Assembly: GCA_029260265.1 (NCBI GenBank)
Contig: JAJDDO010000009.1
Location: 1 to 64,000 of the forward strand
Length of the DNA stretch: 64,000 bases
DNA from: Phycisphaerales bacterium
Lineage (GTDB): Bacteria > Planctomycetota > Phycisphaerae > Phycisphaerales > UBA1924
Direction of reading: 5' to 3'
Positions 52,548 to 61,292 of this stretch are shown here, piece after piece. Under the pieces are notes generated by a model. It worked only from the letters and a program-made list of their open reading frames with translations. It was not told the origin of the DNA and did no database searches. Position 1 is the stretch's first letter. Each line of letters starts with the position of its first letter. The position numbers and the translations under genes are program-made.

Positions 52548-53972
52548 CTATTCTGGCATGGCATCAATACGGTCGGGGCGGATGATGCGTAGGTTGAGTG
52601 CGGGGTCGAGTTCGGACGAGCCAATGATCCCGACGATGGACCCGAGCATCCCTCTGAAGTCTTGATCCGAACTTGGAGCGACATAGCCGATGGTGATCCG
52701 TCGCCCGGTCAAATCGTCGGTGCCCTGCACACGGTAGAGCAGCGGCAGTTGGTCGCCGGTGTACACCGCGCTGGGGACCATCCGCCCGACGAGGATATAT
52801 GCACGCCCGGATTTCCATTCATCGATCTTGGATTCGGCTTCGATCCGGGTGCGATCGCTCTGTGTCAGGGTCGAAGTGATCGCATGGCGCTGATCGCGTG
52901 TTTCCATCCGGATCTTGAGCCACTCGATGCGCTGGCTGAGCGCTCGTGCGAGCGAGGCGTCATTAGCCGCGGCATCAAACGCGCGAGTGTATTCGGCGAG
53001 CAACTCTTCGAGGGCTTCATCGAGCTGCTTGCGTGGGAGCCTGCGTGTGGTGTTGAAGGTTGCTTCGAGCGTTTCGAGCGCGGAGACGCTGAGCACGGGC
53101 TCAATCGGGCGGGCCGATTTGTCTGGGGCGACAAGGATCGGCTTGGGCTGTTCGATCGGCTTGGACTCGATCACGACCGGCTCATCGATTTCGATCGGGT
53201 CTTCTATGGTGACAACCTCTGGCTCATTGATCGGGGCCGTGATTTCGAGCCCGGGCTCATCCATTGGATCCATGTTGGAGCTATCCAGATGCTCTTGGGG
53301 ATCAGCTGGCAGATCGACAGCGGGTTCTGGCTCGGGGGCTTGCTCTTCGGTAGGTTCAGGGTCTGCTGATTCCTTTGGTGTCGACTGACCTAGGAATCCG
53401 CGGACTTCTTCGTGTGTCGCGGGGCGAAGATCGCTCATCTTGATGTATCCGAGCGGCTCTGAGGTTGATACAGGCGGGCGTGGCGCCCGCACCCGATAGC
53501 CGACGAGCTGCCCGGAGTTTGATTTGAGTTCTTCGATCACTTCGAGCGGTGTGCCCCTCGGGATCGGGTCTTTGTAGAGCCCCTTCCAGCTGCCCGACAT
53601 GCCCAAGAGCGAGGACATCGCGCGGAGTCTGGAATCTTCGATCAGGACCACAGTCCCCTTTGTGCTCCCAGGGTCAACTTCACCGACAGGGACCGCCGCC
53701 GCAAGTGACTCTGGATAATGAGCCGCGGCGTATTCGTCAGTGTTCGATGCGGCGACGATGAAATCACCCTTTTCAAAGGTCGCGACGACATAGAACACGC
53801 CCTTATCGCCGGCACGCATCGGCGCCTGGGCGGAGCTGACAACATACCAAGAACCCTCAAGGTTCTTGGGATAGGAGATCTGTGTCTCATCGAGACTGGT
53901 TGACCCATGGGCGGGGAGTGATCCGAGGGCCGAGAGGGCGATGGCGGATACGGTCAAGAGTGTTCGGCGCAC
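52548..53972 (-). CDS. Exported SH3-like protein with acidic linker and C-terminal coil
   Basis: A 474-aa protein with a signal peptide (MRRTLLTVSAIALSALGSLPAHG). Residues about 35-175 look like tandem SH3-type beta barrels (SWYVVSSAQAPMRAGDKGVFYVVATFEKGDFIVA, GYRVRAPRPP..GYIKMSDLRPA). A Glu/Pro/Asp-rich linker (about 200-285) is followed by a helical region with possible coiled coil (LEATFNTTRRLPRKQLDEALEELLAEY, RIEWLKIRME) and a final beta domain (GRAYILVGRMVPSAVYTG, ITIGYVAPSS). It probably acts at the peptidoglycan or envelope. Divergent from the TolC-like gene with 152 bp between. Confidence 0.7.
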   Translation of the reverse strand: MRRTLLTVSAIALSALGSLPAHGSTSLDETQISYPKNLEGSWYVVSSAQAPMRAGDKGVFYVVATFEKGDFIVAASNTDEYAAAHYPESLAAAVPVGEVDPGSTKGTVVLIEDSRLRAMSSLLGMSGSWKGLYKDPIPRGTPLEVIEELKSNSGQLVGYRVRAPRPPVSTSEPLGYIKMSDLRPATHEEVRGFLGQSTPKESADPEPTEEQAPEPEPAVDLPADPQEHLDSSNMDPMDEPGLEITAPINEPEVVTIEDPIEIDEPVVIESKPIEQPKPILVAPDKSARPIEPVLSVSALETLEATFNTTRRLPRKQLDEALEELLAEYTRAFDAAANDASLARALSQRIEWLKIRMETRDQRHAITSTLTQSDRTRIEAESKIDEWKSGRAYILVGRMVPSAVYTGDQLPLLYRVQGTDDLTGRRITIGYVAPSSDQDFRGMLGSIVGIIGSSELDPALNLRIIRPDRIDAMPE

Positions 53973-54124
53973 GGCGGTCTCCTGTGTGAGCGAGCAACGA
54001 TCCTCCCAGCAATACGCCGGGCGGATCTGGCACCCAATGATATTGGCTTGAGAGCGTCGGGCGCAATATTTCGTGAGAGGAAATTATACCGAATCCTGCA
54101 CGAGATTGCCTACGACCGAGCAGC

Positions 54125-56080
54125 ATGACGATCAAATCCCTATTGTTTGCGACCATGACGACCCACACCCCACGCCCTCGATTCTTCATCTCCACGCCTG
54201 TATTCGGCTCGATTCTCTTGTATTGCGGATGGATCGGCGGATGCGCCTCCCCGTTTGAGCCGCCCACCGCCGGTGAACTGCAACAATCGATGATCCACGC
54301 GATCGAGCGCGAGGTGCAGCAAGCCAAAGCCAACCCCGATCGGCGGACGCTGACGACCCACACCGATTTATCCAAGCTCGAGATCCGCGAGAACCACCTC
54401 GGCATCATCGCTGCAGAGTATTCTGTGCAAGGGTACCTCGCCCAACTCGGCGCGCTGGACACGCTCGAGAGCGAGGCGCTCGGCGAGATCCTCGGCACCG
54501 ACCTGCTCGGACAGCCCATGACGATGATCCCGATTTCGCTTGAGAACGCGATCCACGCAACGGCGGGCAATAACCTCGATGTAGAAGTCGCCCGGTATGC
54601 GCCGGCGATCAGCGAGGCCGGGGTCGTGCAGGCGCAGGCGGCGTTTGACTGGACACTCTTTGGTGAAGCCCAGTACCAGGATTCCAACACACCACGCCCA
54701 GGGCAAGCGCTCGGTGGCGGGGTTGCCCAGATTGTGCGTGATTCCTTCACGACCTCTTCGGGCTCGGTGGGCGTGAGCAAAGAGCTCAACTCTGGCGGGT
54801 CGCTCTCGGTCACCCACGATATCAACAACAACAATGTCGACAGCTCATTCTTTGGTGCCGCCCCGGTCCCCAACCCAGCCAAGCAGGTCGGTGTCACGGC
54901 CCGGCTCGATCAGCCGCTGCTCCGCGGGTTTGGTTCGGACACCACCCTGTCGGAGGTTCGGCTTGCCCAGAACGCCGAGCGGTCCGCAGTCAATGGGCTC
55001 CGGCAGCAACTGATCGCATCGACCTCTGAGACTGAGCGCGCGTATTGGAATCTGGTGCTTCGGTATAAAGAGCTGGTGATCCGCTCGAAGCTGCTTGAGC
55101 GGGGAATCAAGGTCCGCGATGACATCAGGGCGAGGCGTGTGCAAGACGCCCGCCAGGCGCAGGTCGCCGATGCGGTCGCACGCGTCGAACGCCGACGCGG
55201 AGATCTGCTCACTGCCCGAACAAACATCCGCATCGCGAGCGATCGGCTTAAGCAGCTGCTCAACGATCCGAATATCCCGGTCGGATCTGAATCGATCATC
55301 CTGCCGGCCCATGACTCGCTGCCGGAAGACCTCCGCATCGGGCTCTTCGAGGCGATGAGCGATGCGGTGGTCAATCGCCCAGAGCTTGAGCAGGCGGTCT
55401 TGAATATTGACGACGCAACAATCCGTGAGACCGTCGCCAAGAATCACCGCAAGCCCAAGCTGGACCTGATTGCGCAGGCAAGGCTCGTTGGTCTCGCGGG
55501 CGAGTATGGGGATTCATACAACGATGCGGACGCGAACCGCTTTATCGATGATTGGCTCATCGGGCTTTCCTTCGAACAACCCATCGGGAATCGTGCGGGC
55601 GAGGCGGGGCTTCGCTCTGCGAGGCTAGAGCGGATGCGCTCGGTCGTCGAATACCGGCGCAGCGTGCAGGGCGTGATCGTCGAAGTGAAGAACGCGCTCA
55701 ACAGCGTCTACACCAATCACGATCTGATCGAGCAATCCACGCTCTCGCGGGTCGCCCAGGGCGAAGCGCTGCGGGCGTTGAAGGTTGAAAAAGAGCTGAC
55801 CAACGCTGGGTATTCGATCGAGCGATTGAATCTGGAACTGAACCAGCAAGAGGCGCTCGCCAATGCTGAGCTCGCCGAGGCTTCGGCGATGGTCGCCTAC
55901 CAATCTTCTCTGGCTGATCTCTATCAGGCTATGGGCACCACGCTCGATCGGAACCGGATTGATCTGGTGGTGCCCGATGCCAACCAGCTCGCACGCGGTG
56001 AATCGCCGCTGGATCCGAGTGACCCGGATGAGGATGCAGATCCGGCCGAGATGCCCGGCGGCGAGTCGGGTGATGAGTAG
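54125..56080 (+). CDS. TolC-family outer membrane lipoprotein
   Basis: A 651-aa protein. The N-terminus has a hydrophobic segment with a lipobox-like IGGC (FGSILLYCGWIGGCASP), suggesting lipid attachment; a start at the ATG 54155 would give a more usual signal length. The body has the duplicated outer-membrane efflux domain (ISLENAIHATAGNNLDVEVARYAP, ARLDQPLLRGFGSDTTL, AYWNLVLRYKELVIRSKLLERG, LSFEQPIGNRAGEAGLRSARLERM, QQEALANAELAEASAMVAYQSSLADLYQAMG). TolC proteins form trimeric exit ducts for efflux or type I secretion. The inner-membrane partners are not adjacent. The acidic tail is unusual. Confidence 0.88.
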   Translation: MTIKSLLFATMTTHTPRPRFFISTPVFGSILLYCGWIGGCASPFEPPTAGELQQSMIHAIEREVQQAKANPDRRTLTTHTDLSKLEIRENHLGIIAAEYSVQGYLAQLGALDTLESEALGEILGTDLLGQPMTMIPISLENAIHATAGNNLDVEVARYAPAISEAGVVQAQAAFDWTLFGEAQYQDSNTPRPGQALGGGVAQIVRDSFTTSSGSVGVSKELNSGGSLSVTHDINNNNVDSSFFGAAPVPNPAKQVGVTARLDQPLLRGFGSDTTLSEVRLAQNAERSAVNGLRQQLIASTSETERAYWNLVLRYKELVIRSKLLERGIKVRDDIRARRVQDARQAQVADAVARVERRRGDLLTARTNIRIASDRLKQLLNDPNIPVGSESIILPAHDSLPEDLRIGLFEAMSDAVVNRPELEQAVLNIDDATIRETVAKNHRKPKLDLIAQARLVGLAGEYGDSYNDADANRFIDDWLIGLSFEQPIGNRAGEAGLRSARLERMRSVVEYRRSVQGVIVEVKNALNSVYTNHDLIEQSTLSRVAQGEALRALKVEKELTNAGYSIERLNLELNQQEALANAELAEASAMVAYQSSLADLYQAMGTTLDRNRIDLVVPDANQLARGESPLDPSDPDEDADPAEMPGGESGDE

Positions 56081-57077
56081 GATCCTTGAAGGACCCGAGG
56101 GGATCGCATTGGGTGTTCGGCGGCTGAGCGAGGCTCTTCCTGTTGCGTTCCCGACCGAGACCGTTTATGGGCTTGGCGCGGATGCTTTGAATCCGGATGC
56201 GGTCGCCGCGGTGTTTGCGCTCAAGAGAAGACCGGCGAGTAATCCGCTGATCGTGCATGTATCAGGCATCGCGATGGCCCGCGGCGTGGTCAAGATGTGG
56301 AACGATCAGGCGGACGCAATCGCACGGGCACACTGGCCCGGGCCGGTGACCATCGTGCTCAAAAAACACGACTCGATCCCGGGTGTGGTCTGCGCAGGCG
56401 GCGAGACCGTCGCGGTTCGATGCCCGGCGCACCCGGTGGCGTTGGCATTGATCGAGGCATTCGGCGGGCCGATCGTTGGGCCGAGCGCGAATCCATCGGG
56501 GCGTATCTCCCCCACTTGCCCCGAGCATGTCGCCGATGGATTCTCAGAGCACGATCTAATCGTGATCGACGGCGGCGCATGCCACGCAGGAATCGAATCG
56601 ACGGTGATTGATCTGACGGGCGACACGGCTTGCATACTTCGCCGAGGTGTGCTCGGGATAGAAACGCTGAGCAATACGCTCGGCGGGACCAAAGTGATCG
56701 ATCGCACGCGGGATCTTTCGCAGGGGTGCGACTCGGAGCCGGCACGCTCGCCGGGGCTGATCGGGGCGCACTACCAGCCTCGAACACCGTGCAGACTGGC
56801 GAGCACCGATGAGGCTCTGGGCTGTGAGAATGCGCGGATCGCACTGATTGCATGGTCTACGAAAGAGCATCCAGCGAGCGGGCAGATCTTCCCACTCAGT
56901 GATAGCGCCCACGAGTACGCAGCGGGTTTGTACCGCGTGATGCATATGGCCGACGCGTGCGGTGCGGACGAAATCTGGATCGAACTGCCTCCGATTGGGG
57001 CGGCGACCGAGCCGAACGAGCGAGCGGTGTTCGAGGCCGTGCTCGAGCGGCTCGCACGCGCGACGCAAAGCGGATAA
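56073..57077 (+). CDS. L-threonylcarbamoyladenylate synthase (Sua5/TsaC family)
   Basis: A 334-aa enzyme from ATG 56073 (overlapping the TolC stop by 8 bases). The long upstream frame is rejected as it is a shadow of tolC. It makes threonylcarbamoyl-AMP for the t6A37 modification of tRNA. Motifs: VAFPTETVYGLGADAL, FALKRRPASNPLIVHV (KxR substrate site), HWPGPVTIVLKK, GGETVAVRCPAHPVALALIEAFGGPIVGPSANPSG and the STVIDL strand. The extra C-terminal domain (about 210-334, SPGLIGAHYQPRTPC...) is the Sua5-type extension, degenerate but recognisable, so it is of Sua5 rather than short TsaC length. Confidence 0.9.
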   Translation: MSRILEGPEGIALGVRRLSEALPVAFPTETVYGLGADALNPDAVAAVFALKRRPASNPLIVHVSGIAMARGVVKMWNDQADAIARAHWPGPVTIVLKKHDSIPGVVCAGGETVAVRCPAHPVALALIEAFGGPIVGPSANPSGRISPTCPEHVADGFSEHDLIVIDGGACHAGIESTVIDLTGDTACILRRGVLGIETLSNTLGGTKVIDRTRDLSQGCDSEPARSPGLIGAHYQPRTPCRLASTDEALGCENARIALIAWSTKEHPASGQIFPLSDSAHEYAAGLYRVMHMADACGADEIWIELPPIGAATEPNERAVFEAVLERLARATQSG

Positions 57078-57086
57078 GGTGTAGGT

Positions 57087-57758
57087 ATGAATGATTTGCT
57101 TTTCTCAATAACCCTTGCCCAGAGCGATGCCGGCGCGACCAGCGTGATCGAGCTCTTCCGTGAGAGCTTTGATATTTTTAGTGTCGTGCTCGTGATTGGT
57201 TCGCTGATCGCGGTGATGCTGATTGCTCGTGTTGTGATGGATTGCCGTGCAGCAACAATCGCACCCAAGGCGTTGCCCAAACGGCTGCTCGAAAACTTCG
57301 CCACGCACAATGAGCCCGAGATCGAGCGGGCACTGGCGGATGATGATTCGATCGTTGGGCACGCGGTCAGCGCCGCGTGGCGTGTGCGAAGCAAAGGACA
57401 CGCGGCGATGCGCGACGCCGCTGAAATCGCGGCATCAAACGCCTGCGCCCGATGGACCCGACCATTGGATATGCTGCGGATCATCGGCGAGCTCGGCCCG
57501 TTGATCGGGCTTGCGGGAACGGTGTGGGGCATGATCTTGGCGTTTGTGCGGCTCGGGCAGGCCGGGGGGAGCGCGGGACCGACCGACCTATCGCTCGGTA
57601 TTTCCAAGGCGTTGTTCCATACGCTGCTCGGGCTGGTGCTCGCGGTGCCCTGCCTGCTTGTGTACGGGTTTTATCGCTCGATTGTTGAGAAGCATTGCAA
57701 CGAGGCGATGGGCGAGGCCGGGCAGCTGGTCGACATGATCCAAGACGACGGGAACTGA
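57087..57758 (+). CDS. ExbB/TolQ-type proton channel subunit
   Basis: A 223-aa inner-membrane protein with three transmembrane helices. It begins with a short periplasmic-like N-terminus (ITLAQSDAGATSVIEL), then FSVVLVIGSLIAVMLIARVVM. The MotA/TolQ/ExbB signature is PLDMLRIIGELGPLIGLAGTVWGMILAF and SLGISKALFHTLLGLVLAVPCLLVYGFY. With the two ExbD-like genes that follow it should form a proton-driven motor energising an envelope process. It starts 10 bp after the Sua5 gene and ends 1 bp before the first exbD. Confidence 0.9.
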   Translation: MNDLLFSITLAQSDAGATSVIELFRESFDIFSVVLVIGSLIAVMLIARVVMDCRAATIAPKALPKRLLENFATHNEPEIERALADDDSIVGHAVSAAWRVRSKGHAAMRDAAEIAASNACARWTRPLDMLRIIGELGPLIGLAGTVWGMILAFVRLGQAGGSAGPTDLSLGISKALFHTLLGLVLAVPCLLVYGFYRSIVEKHCNEAMGEAGQLVDMIQDDGN

Positions 57759-57759
57759 G

Positions 57760-58176
57760 ATGCGGCTGCGTTCGATAATTTCATCGACGGATCAGGGCGG
57801 GCGTGTGAATGTCACGCCGATGATCGATGTGGTTATGGTGCTGATCGTGTTCTATCTGATGGTCGGGCAGCTCGCGATTGATCGGCGGACCGAAATCTCG
57901 CCGCCCGCATCAACCACCGGGATCATTGAAACCCAAGAGCGAGACCCGATCGCCATCGGGATACACAAGGATGGGCGGATCACGCTCAACGGCGAACCGA
58001 TCGACGCAAGCCGTGTCCGAGGTGAGTTGAGCGGGCAGATCACTCGCGACCCGACGCTCGCGGTCAGCGTTCGAGCTGATCGCGATACACCCTACCGTGC
58101 GGTGCGCCCGGTGCTGCACGATATCCGCGATGCAGGCGTTCATGAGATCGAGCTGGTGACGGAGCAAGGATCATGA
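57760..58176 (+). CDS. ExbD/TolR-type protein (copy 1)
   Basis: A 138-aa single-pass protein. The N-terminal GGRVNVTPMIDVVMVLIVFYLMVGQL carries the essential membrane Asp (TPMIDVV). The periplasmic domain has IAIGIHKDGRITLNGEPIDASRVRGEL and VSVRADRDTPYRAVRPVLHDIRDAGVHEIELVTE, the normal ExbD/TolR fold. It overlaps copy 2 by ATGA. Presence of two different ExbD-like proteins with one ExbB suggests a heteromeric motor, as in some gliding, Tol-Pal-like or other envelope systems. Confidence 0.9.
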   Translation: MRLRSIISSTDQGGRVNVTPMIDVVMVLIVFYLMVGQLAIDRRTEISPPASTTGIIETQERDPIAIGIHKDGRITLNGEPIDASRVRGELSGQITRDPTLAVSVRADRDTPYRAVRPVLHDIRDAGVHEIELVTEQGS

Positions 58177-58661
58177 GCGTGGACAAGCAGAATGAAGTCT
58201 CGGCCTATGAGCACGCCCATCGTCCACTTCGAAAGCGGAACATTATGGGTGCATCGAGCGGGGGCTTTGGTCCGACGATGACGCCGATGGTCGATGTTGT
58301 GCTGGTGATCCTGATTTTTTTCATGGCCTCGACCTCCATCGCGGGCAGCGAATGGTTCCTGCGGGCATCGCTGCCCGAGCAGCAAGACACGCTTGAGCGA
58401 GGTGCAGATTCTCGGTTCACGCTCCCGGCGCCAACCCTTCGCGTCGAGGTCTTTGTTCGCAATGATACCGTGCTCGTCGGCGGGCTTGGCGATGCGGAGA
58501 TGCTGGTCGACCAAGCGATCGGCGTCATCGCGGGACTCGATGAGCATGTCCGATCACAGGTCGTGATGCTGCTCGTGGGAGCCGATGAGGTGCCCTATCA
58601 CGAGATTATGCGTCTGCACGATGCCGGCGCCGCCAACGGGGTTCAGGTTGGGCTCGAATAG
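58173..58661 (+). CDS. ExbD/TolR-type protein (copy 2)
   Basis: A 162-aa paralogue. The hydrophilic N-terminus (MSVDKQNEVSAYEHAHRPLRKR) is longer than usual and is followed by FGPTMTPMVDVVLVILIFFMAST with the membrane Asp. The periplasmic domain (LRVEVFVRNDTVLVGGLGDAEMLV..., VVMLLVGADEVPYHEIMRLHDAGAANGVQVGLE) is diverged from copy 1. It ends the ExbB-ExbD-ExbD operon and lies tail to tail with the Fur-family gene, 21 bp apart. No TonB/TolA-like gene is adjacent. Confidence 0.88.
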   Translation: MSVDKQNEVSAYEHAHRPLRKRNIMGASSGGFGPTMTPMVDVVLVILIFFMASTSIAGSEWFLRASLPEQQDTLERGADSRFTLPAPTLRVEVFVRNDTVLVGGLGDAEMLVDQAIGVIAGLDEHVRSQVVMLLVGADEVPYHEIMRLHDAGAANGVQVGLE

Positions 58662-58682
58662 AGCAGTACCAGAAAATCAATC

Positions 58683-59150
58683 TCATTCAGGTGTCGTCAC
58701 AAAGATCTGGAGCCGGTGCCCCTGCACCTTCAGCCCGCGCTGCTTGCACAACTTATCACGCAGCTCAACCAGCTCGGGAATCTCGAGGCGTTCGATCTTG
58801 CCCGTATCCGCGTGGATCAGCAGCGTGTTGCCTGCTTGACCAACCACAAGCTGATAATGCAACTGATCGCGATCGAAGAGCACATGCTGGATGATGTCAC
58901 ACGATTCGAGCAGCTTGAGCGTGCGGTAGACCGTTGCTTTGGATATTGAATATCCGCGGCTCTTGAGGGTATCGAGCAACTGATCAGCCTCGAACAGCCC
59001 GTCGAACTCGATGATGGTATCCAAGATCTGCGCACGCTCCGGTGTGTACTTAAGCCCCTCGCCCTTGAGGGCTCGACGGAAAATCGCGCACATGGGCTCG
59101 ATGAGGTCTGTGTCCGGGGGAAGATTCGATGAGATCGGTTCAAGTGCCAT
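58683..59150 (-). CDS. Fur-family transcriptional regulator
   Basis: A 155-aa protein from ATG 59150 (MALEPISSNLPP); the longer frame to 59252 is rejected because it runs into the divergent gene. The winged helix is clear: CAIFRRALKGEGLKYTPERAQILDTIIEFDGLFEADQLLDTLKSRGYSISKATVYRTLKLLESCDIIQ. The dimerisation/metal region is LHYQLVVGQAGNTLLIHADTGKIERLEIPELVELRDKLCKQRGLKVQGHRLQIF. The structural-zinc CxxC pair usual in Fur proteins is missing. It is probably a metal- or peroxide-responsive repressor; the ligand is uncertain. Confidence 0.88.
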   Translation of the reverse strand: MALEPISSNLPPDTDLIEPMCAIFRRALKGEGLKYTPERAQILDTIIEFDGLFEADQLLDTLKSRGYSISKATVYRTLKLLESCDIIQHVLFDRDQLHYQLVVGQAGNTLLIHADTGKIERLEIPELVELRDKLCKQRGLKVQGHRLQIFVTTPE

Positions 59151-59204
59151 CAGATCTGATTCTAGACCCAAACGCGCACGATTCACAGACAATACAATAC
59201 CGCG

Positions 59205-61292
59205 ATGCCAGATCACCCCCAGCCGAGCACGAATCTGCAGGATACACCCCACAGCCGCGGCTTTGCGCTTGCGTTGCTCGGGCTCCTCACCCTATCGATC
59301 ATCGGGTTTGGTGCAATCGGACGCGGCGGTCCACTAGAGGGTCGGCTTGTGGTGATCGCGGGCGAGGTGGTGTTCAACGGATGGATGCCGATGGTGTACA
59401 TGCTCAGCGCATATGGCTTTGGATGCCTGCTCGCCCGGTACATACCTGTGATCAGCGGCAATCATGCCCTCAAGGGTGCCCTTGGGCTTGCTTTGATGCT
59501 CTGGATCACCCACCTGCTCGGGACGCTCGGGCTGCTCAATGAGATCAGCGCGTGGATCATCACCGCGATTGGGGCTGCGCTCTGTGTGGTTTCACTTCGT
59601 TCGAATCCATTGCGGATGAATCTGCCGAGTGATCGTGCTTCGCGCGGGGTGCTCGCGATGATCGTTGTCGGTATTGGATTACTAATCGTTGCGGCCTCGA
59701 GCCCGCCCGGATCGCTCTGGGATTCTGAGTTCGGGGCGTACGACTCGCTGAGTTACCATCTTGAGCTCCCAAAAGAATGGATCAGCGATGGCAGGATCTG
59801 GCCCAAGGAACACAATGTCTATTCCTTCCATCCGGGGTACATCGAATCGGCGTATGTCCACCTCGCGATGCTCGGGGGGCGTTCGATCACGCTACAGAGT
59901 GCGCAGTTTTTCAGTCTGCTGATGATCCTGCTGGCAGCGTGCAACTGCGCGCGGGCGACCAACGAGTACGCCGGACACGATTCGCGGCTGCCCGGGCTCG
60001 TCGCGGCGAGCTTGGTTGTCCTGACGCCGTGGGTGGTCGTGGTCGGAACCATGTCGTACAACGAGCCTGGAGCGATTGTCTTTGGGGGCGGGGCGTTGGC
60101 GGTGATCTGTACGCGCTCGATCAGCCCCGCGATGCGTGGATTGCTCTGCGGGTTGCTTGTCGGGGCCGCGTGCAGCTGTAAGCTGACTGCGATTTATTTT
60201 CTCGCGCCATCGATCGCGGCTCTGCTGTTCGCTCGCACACCCGTCCGATCATGGCGTATTCTGATTCTGCCCGGATTGGCTGCCTCGGCAGCGATGATCA
60301 TGCCGTGGACGATCCGCAATATGATCGCTTCGGGCAACCCGGTTTTCCCGCATTTGGCAGGGATCTTTGGCTCTGGACACTGGAGCAGCGAGCAACTCGC
60401 CAGATTTGCAGCGGCTCATCACTTCGATGGCACCCTGATGGATCGGCTCGCGATGATCGCCTTGCCCGATCCAGATGCATCGCCCCTGATTCATGTCGCC
60501 CGGTTTCGAGGGCTGAGCAACATTCAATGGGGTCTGTTTCCGGCGGCGGTCATCTTGATGCTTGCATGGCTCTTGATGAAGAGACCAACCCATCGTCTTG
60601 GCGCGTTGTTGGTGTTGGCGTTCGGGCTGCCGATGATTGCGTGGATCTTTGCGACCCATCTGCAATCCAGATTCTTCCTCCCGATGGTCCCGCTCGGTGC
60701 GTGTGTCGTTGGGTTTGGATGCACAACGATCCACGCACAAAGACCTGCAGCAGCCCTGCTGGCAATGGGATCTTTGGTGTTCGCGGGGGGCCTCTTTGCT
60801 GGTCAGCGTAGTGGACATCCCAACGAGCTCTTGACGATCGGCGCGGCTGTTTACACCGATCCGCTCAACATGGACGGGCAAGCCCAATCATTGACCTGGA
60901 GCGCCGGGCTCAATGCAGCCGTGGATAGTTCTGAGACGGTGTACCTCTTAGGCGACGCGACGCCGATGTATCTCCGCCCGCGTGTGGTCTACAACACCAC
61001 CTACGACACGCCGATCGTCGCAGGGCTGATCGAGATGCACCCCAACGATCCCCCGCGATGGGTCGATGGGCTCGCCAACCAAGGGATTGATTGGGTGATC
61101 GTGAACACGAGCGAACTGGCGAGGCTGGATTCATCAGGGTGGCTCGATCCACGAATTTCTCCGCATACGATCGGGCAACTGACCGATACACTCCATGCCA
61201 GAGCGCTTGGCGGGGGCACCATTGTCGTGCTCGATCCCGCCCGCACAGCGTACCGAATAAAGAAGCCCATCGACGCACAGCCACGACCATGA
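59205..61292 (+). CDS. Multi-pass membrane protein, GT-C/PMT-like glycosyltransferase
   Basis: A 695-aa inner-membrane protein with about a dozen predicted transmembrane helices and a C-terminal soluble part (about 555-695). A periplasmic loop with SLWDSEFGAYDSLSYHLELPKEW and HNVYSFHPGYIESAYVHLAML resembles the acidic first loop of GT-C (ArnT/PMT/GT39-like) enzymes, which transfer sugars from polyprenyl carriers. AMIMPWTIRNMIASGNPVFPHLAG is also typical of this type. Substrate unknown. Its stop overlaps the start of the flippase-like gene (ATGA), supporting a joint lipid-linked sugar role. Confidence 0.75.
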   Translation: MPDHPQPSTNLQDTPHSRGFALALLGLLTLSIIGFGAIGRGGPLEGRLVVIAGEVVFNGWMPMVYMLSAYGFGCLLARYIPVISGNHALKGALGLALMLWITHLLGTLGLLNEISAWIITAIGAALCVVSLRSNPLRMNLPSDRASRGVLAMIVVGIGLLIVAASSPPGSLWDSEFGAYDSLSYHLELPKEWISDGRIWPKEHNVYSFHPGYIESAYVHLAMLGGRSITLQSAQFFSLLMILLAACNCARATNEYAGHDSRLPGLVAASLVVLTPWVVVVGTMSYNEPGAIVFGGGALAVICTRSISPAMRGLLCGLLVGAACSCKLTAIYFLAPSIAALLFARTPVRSWRILILPGLAASAAMIMPWTIRNMIASGNPVFPHLAGIFGSGHWSSEQLARFAAAHHFDGTLMDRLAMIALPDPDASPLIHVARFRGLSNIQWGLFPAAVILMLAWLLMKRPTHRLGALLVLAFGLPMIAWIFATHLQSRFFLPMVPLGACVVGFGCTTIHAQRPAAALLAMGSLVFAGGLFAGQRSGHPNELLTIGAAVYTDPLNMDGQAQSLTWSAGLNAAVDSSETVYLLGDATPMYLRPRVVYNTTYDTPIVAGLIEMHPNDPPRWVDGLANQGIDWVIVNTSELARLDSSGWLDPRISPHTIGQLTDTLHARALGGGTIVVLDPARTAYRIKKPIDAQPRP

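Noticed and set aside
61091..61288. N-terminal extension of the flippase-like protein
   Set aside because: It is the out-of-frame shadow of the GT-C-like gene; the ATG at 61289 has the ATGA coupling seen throughout the window.
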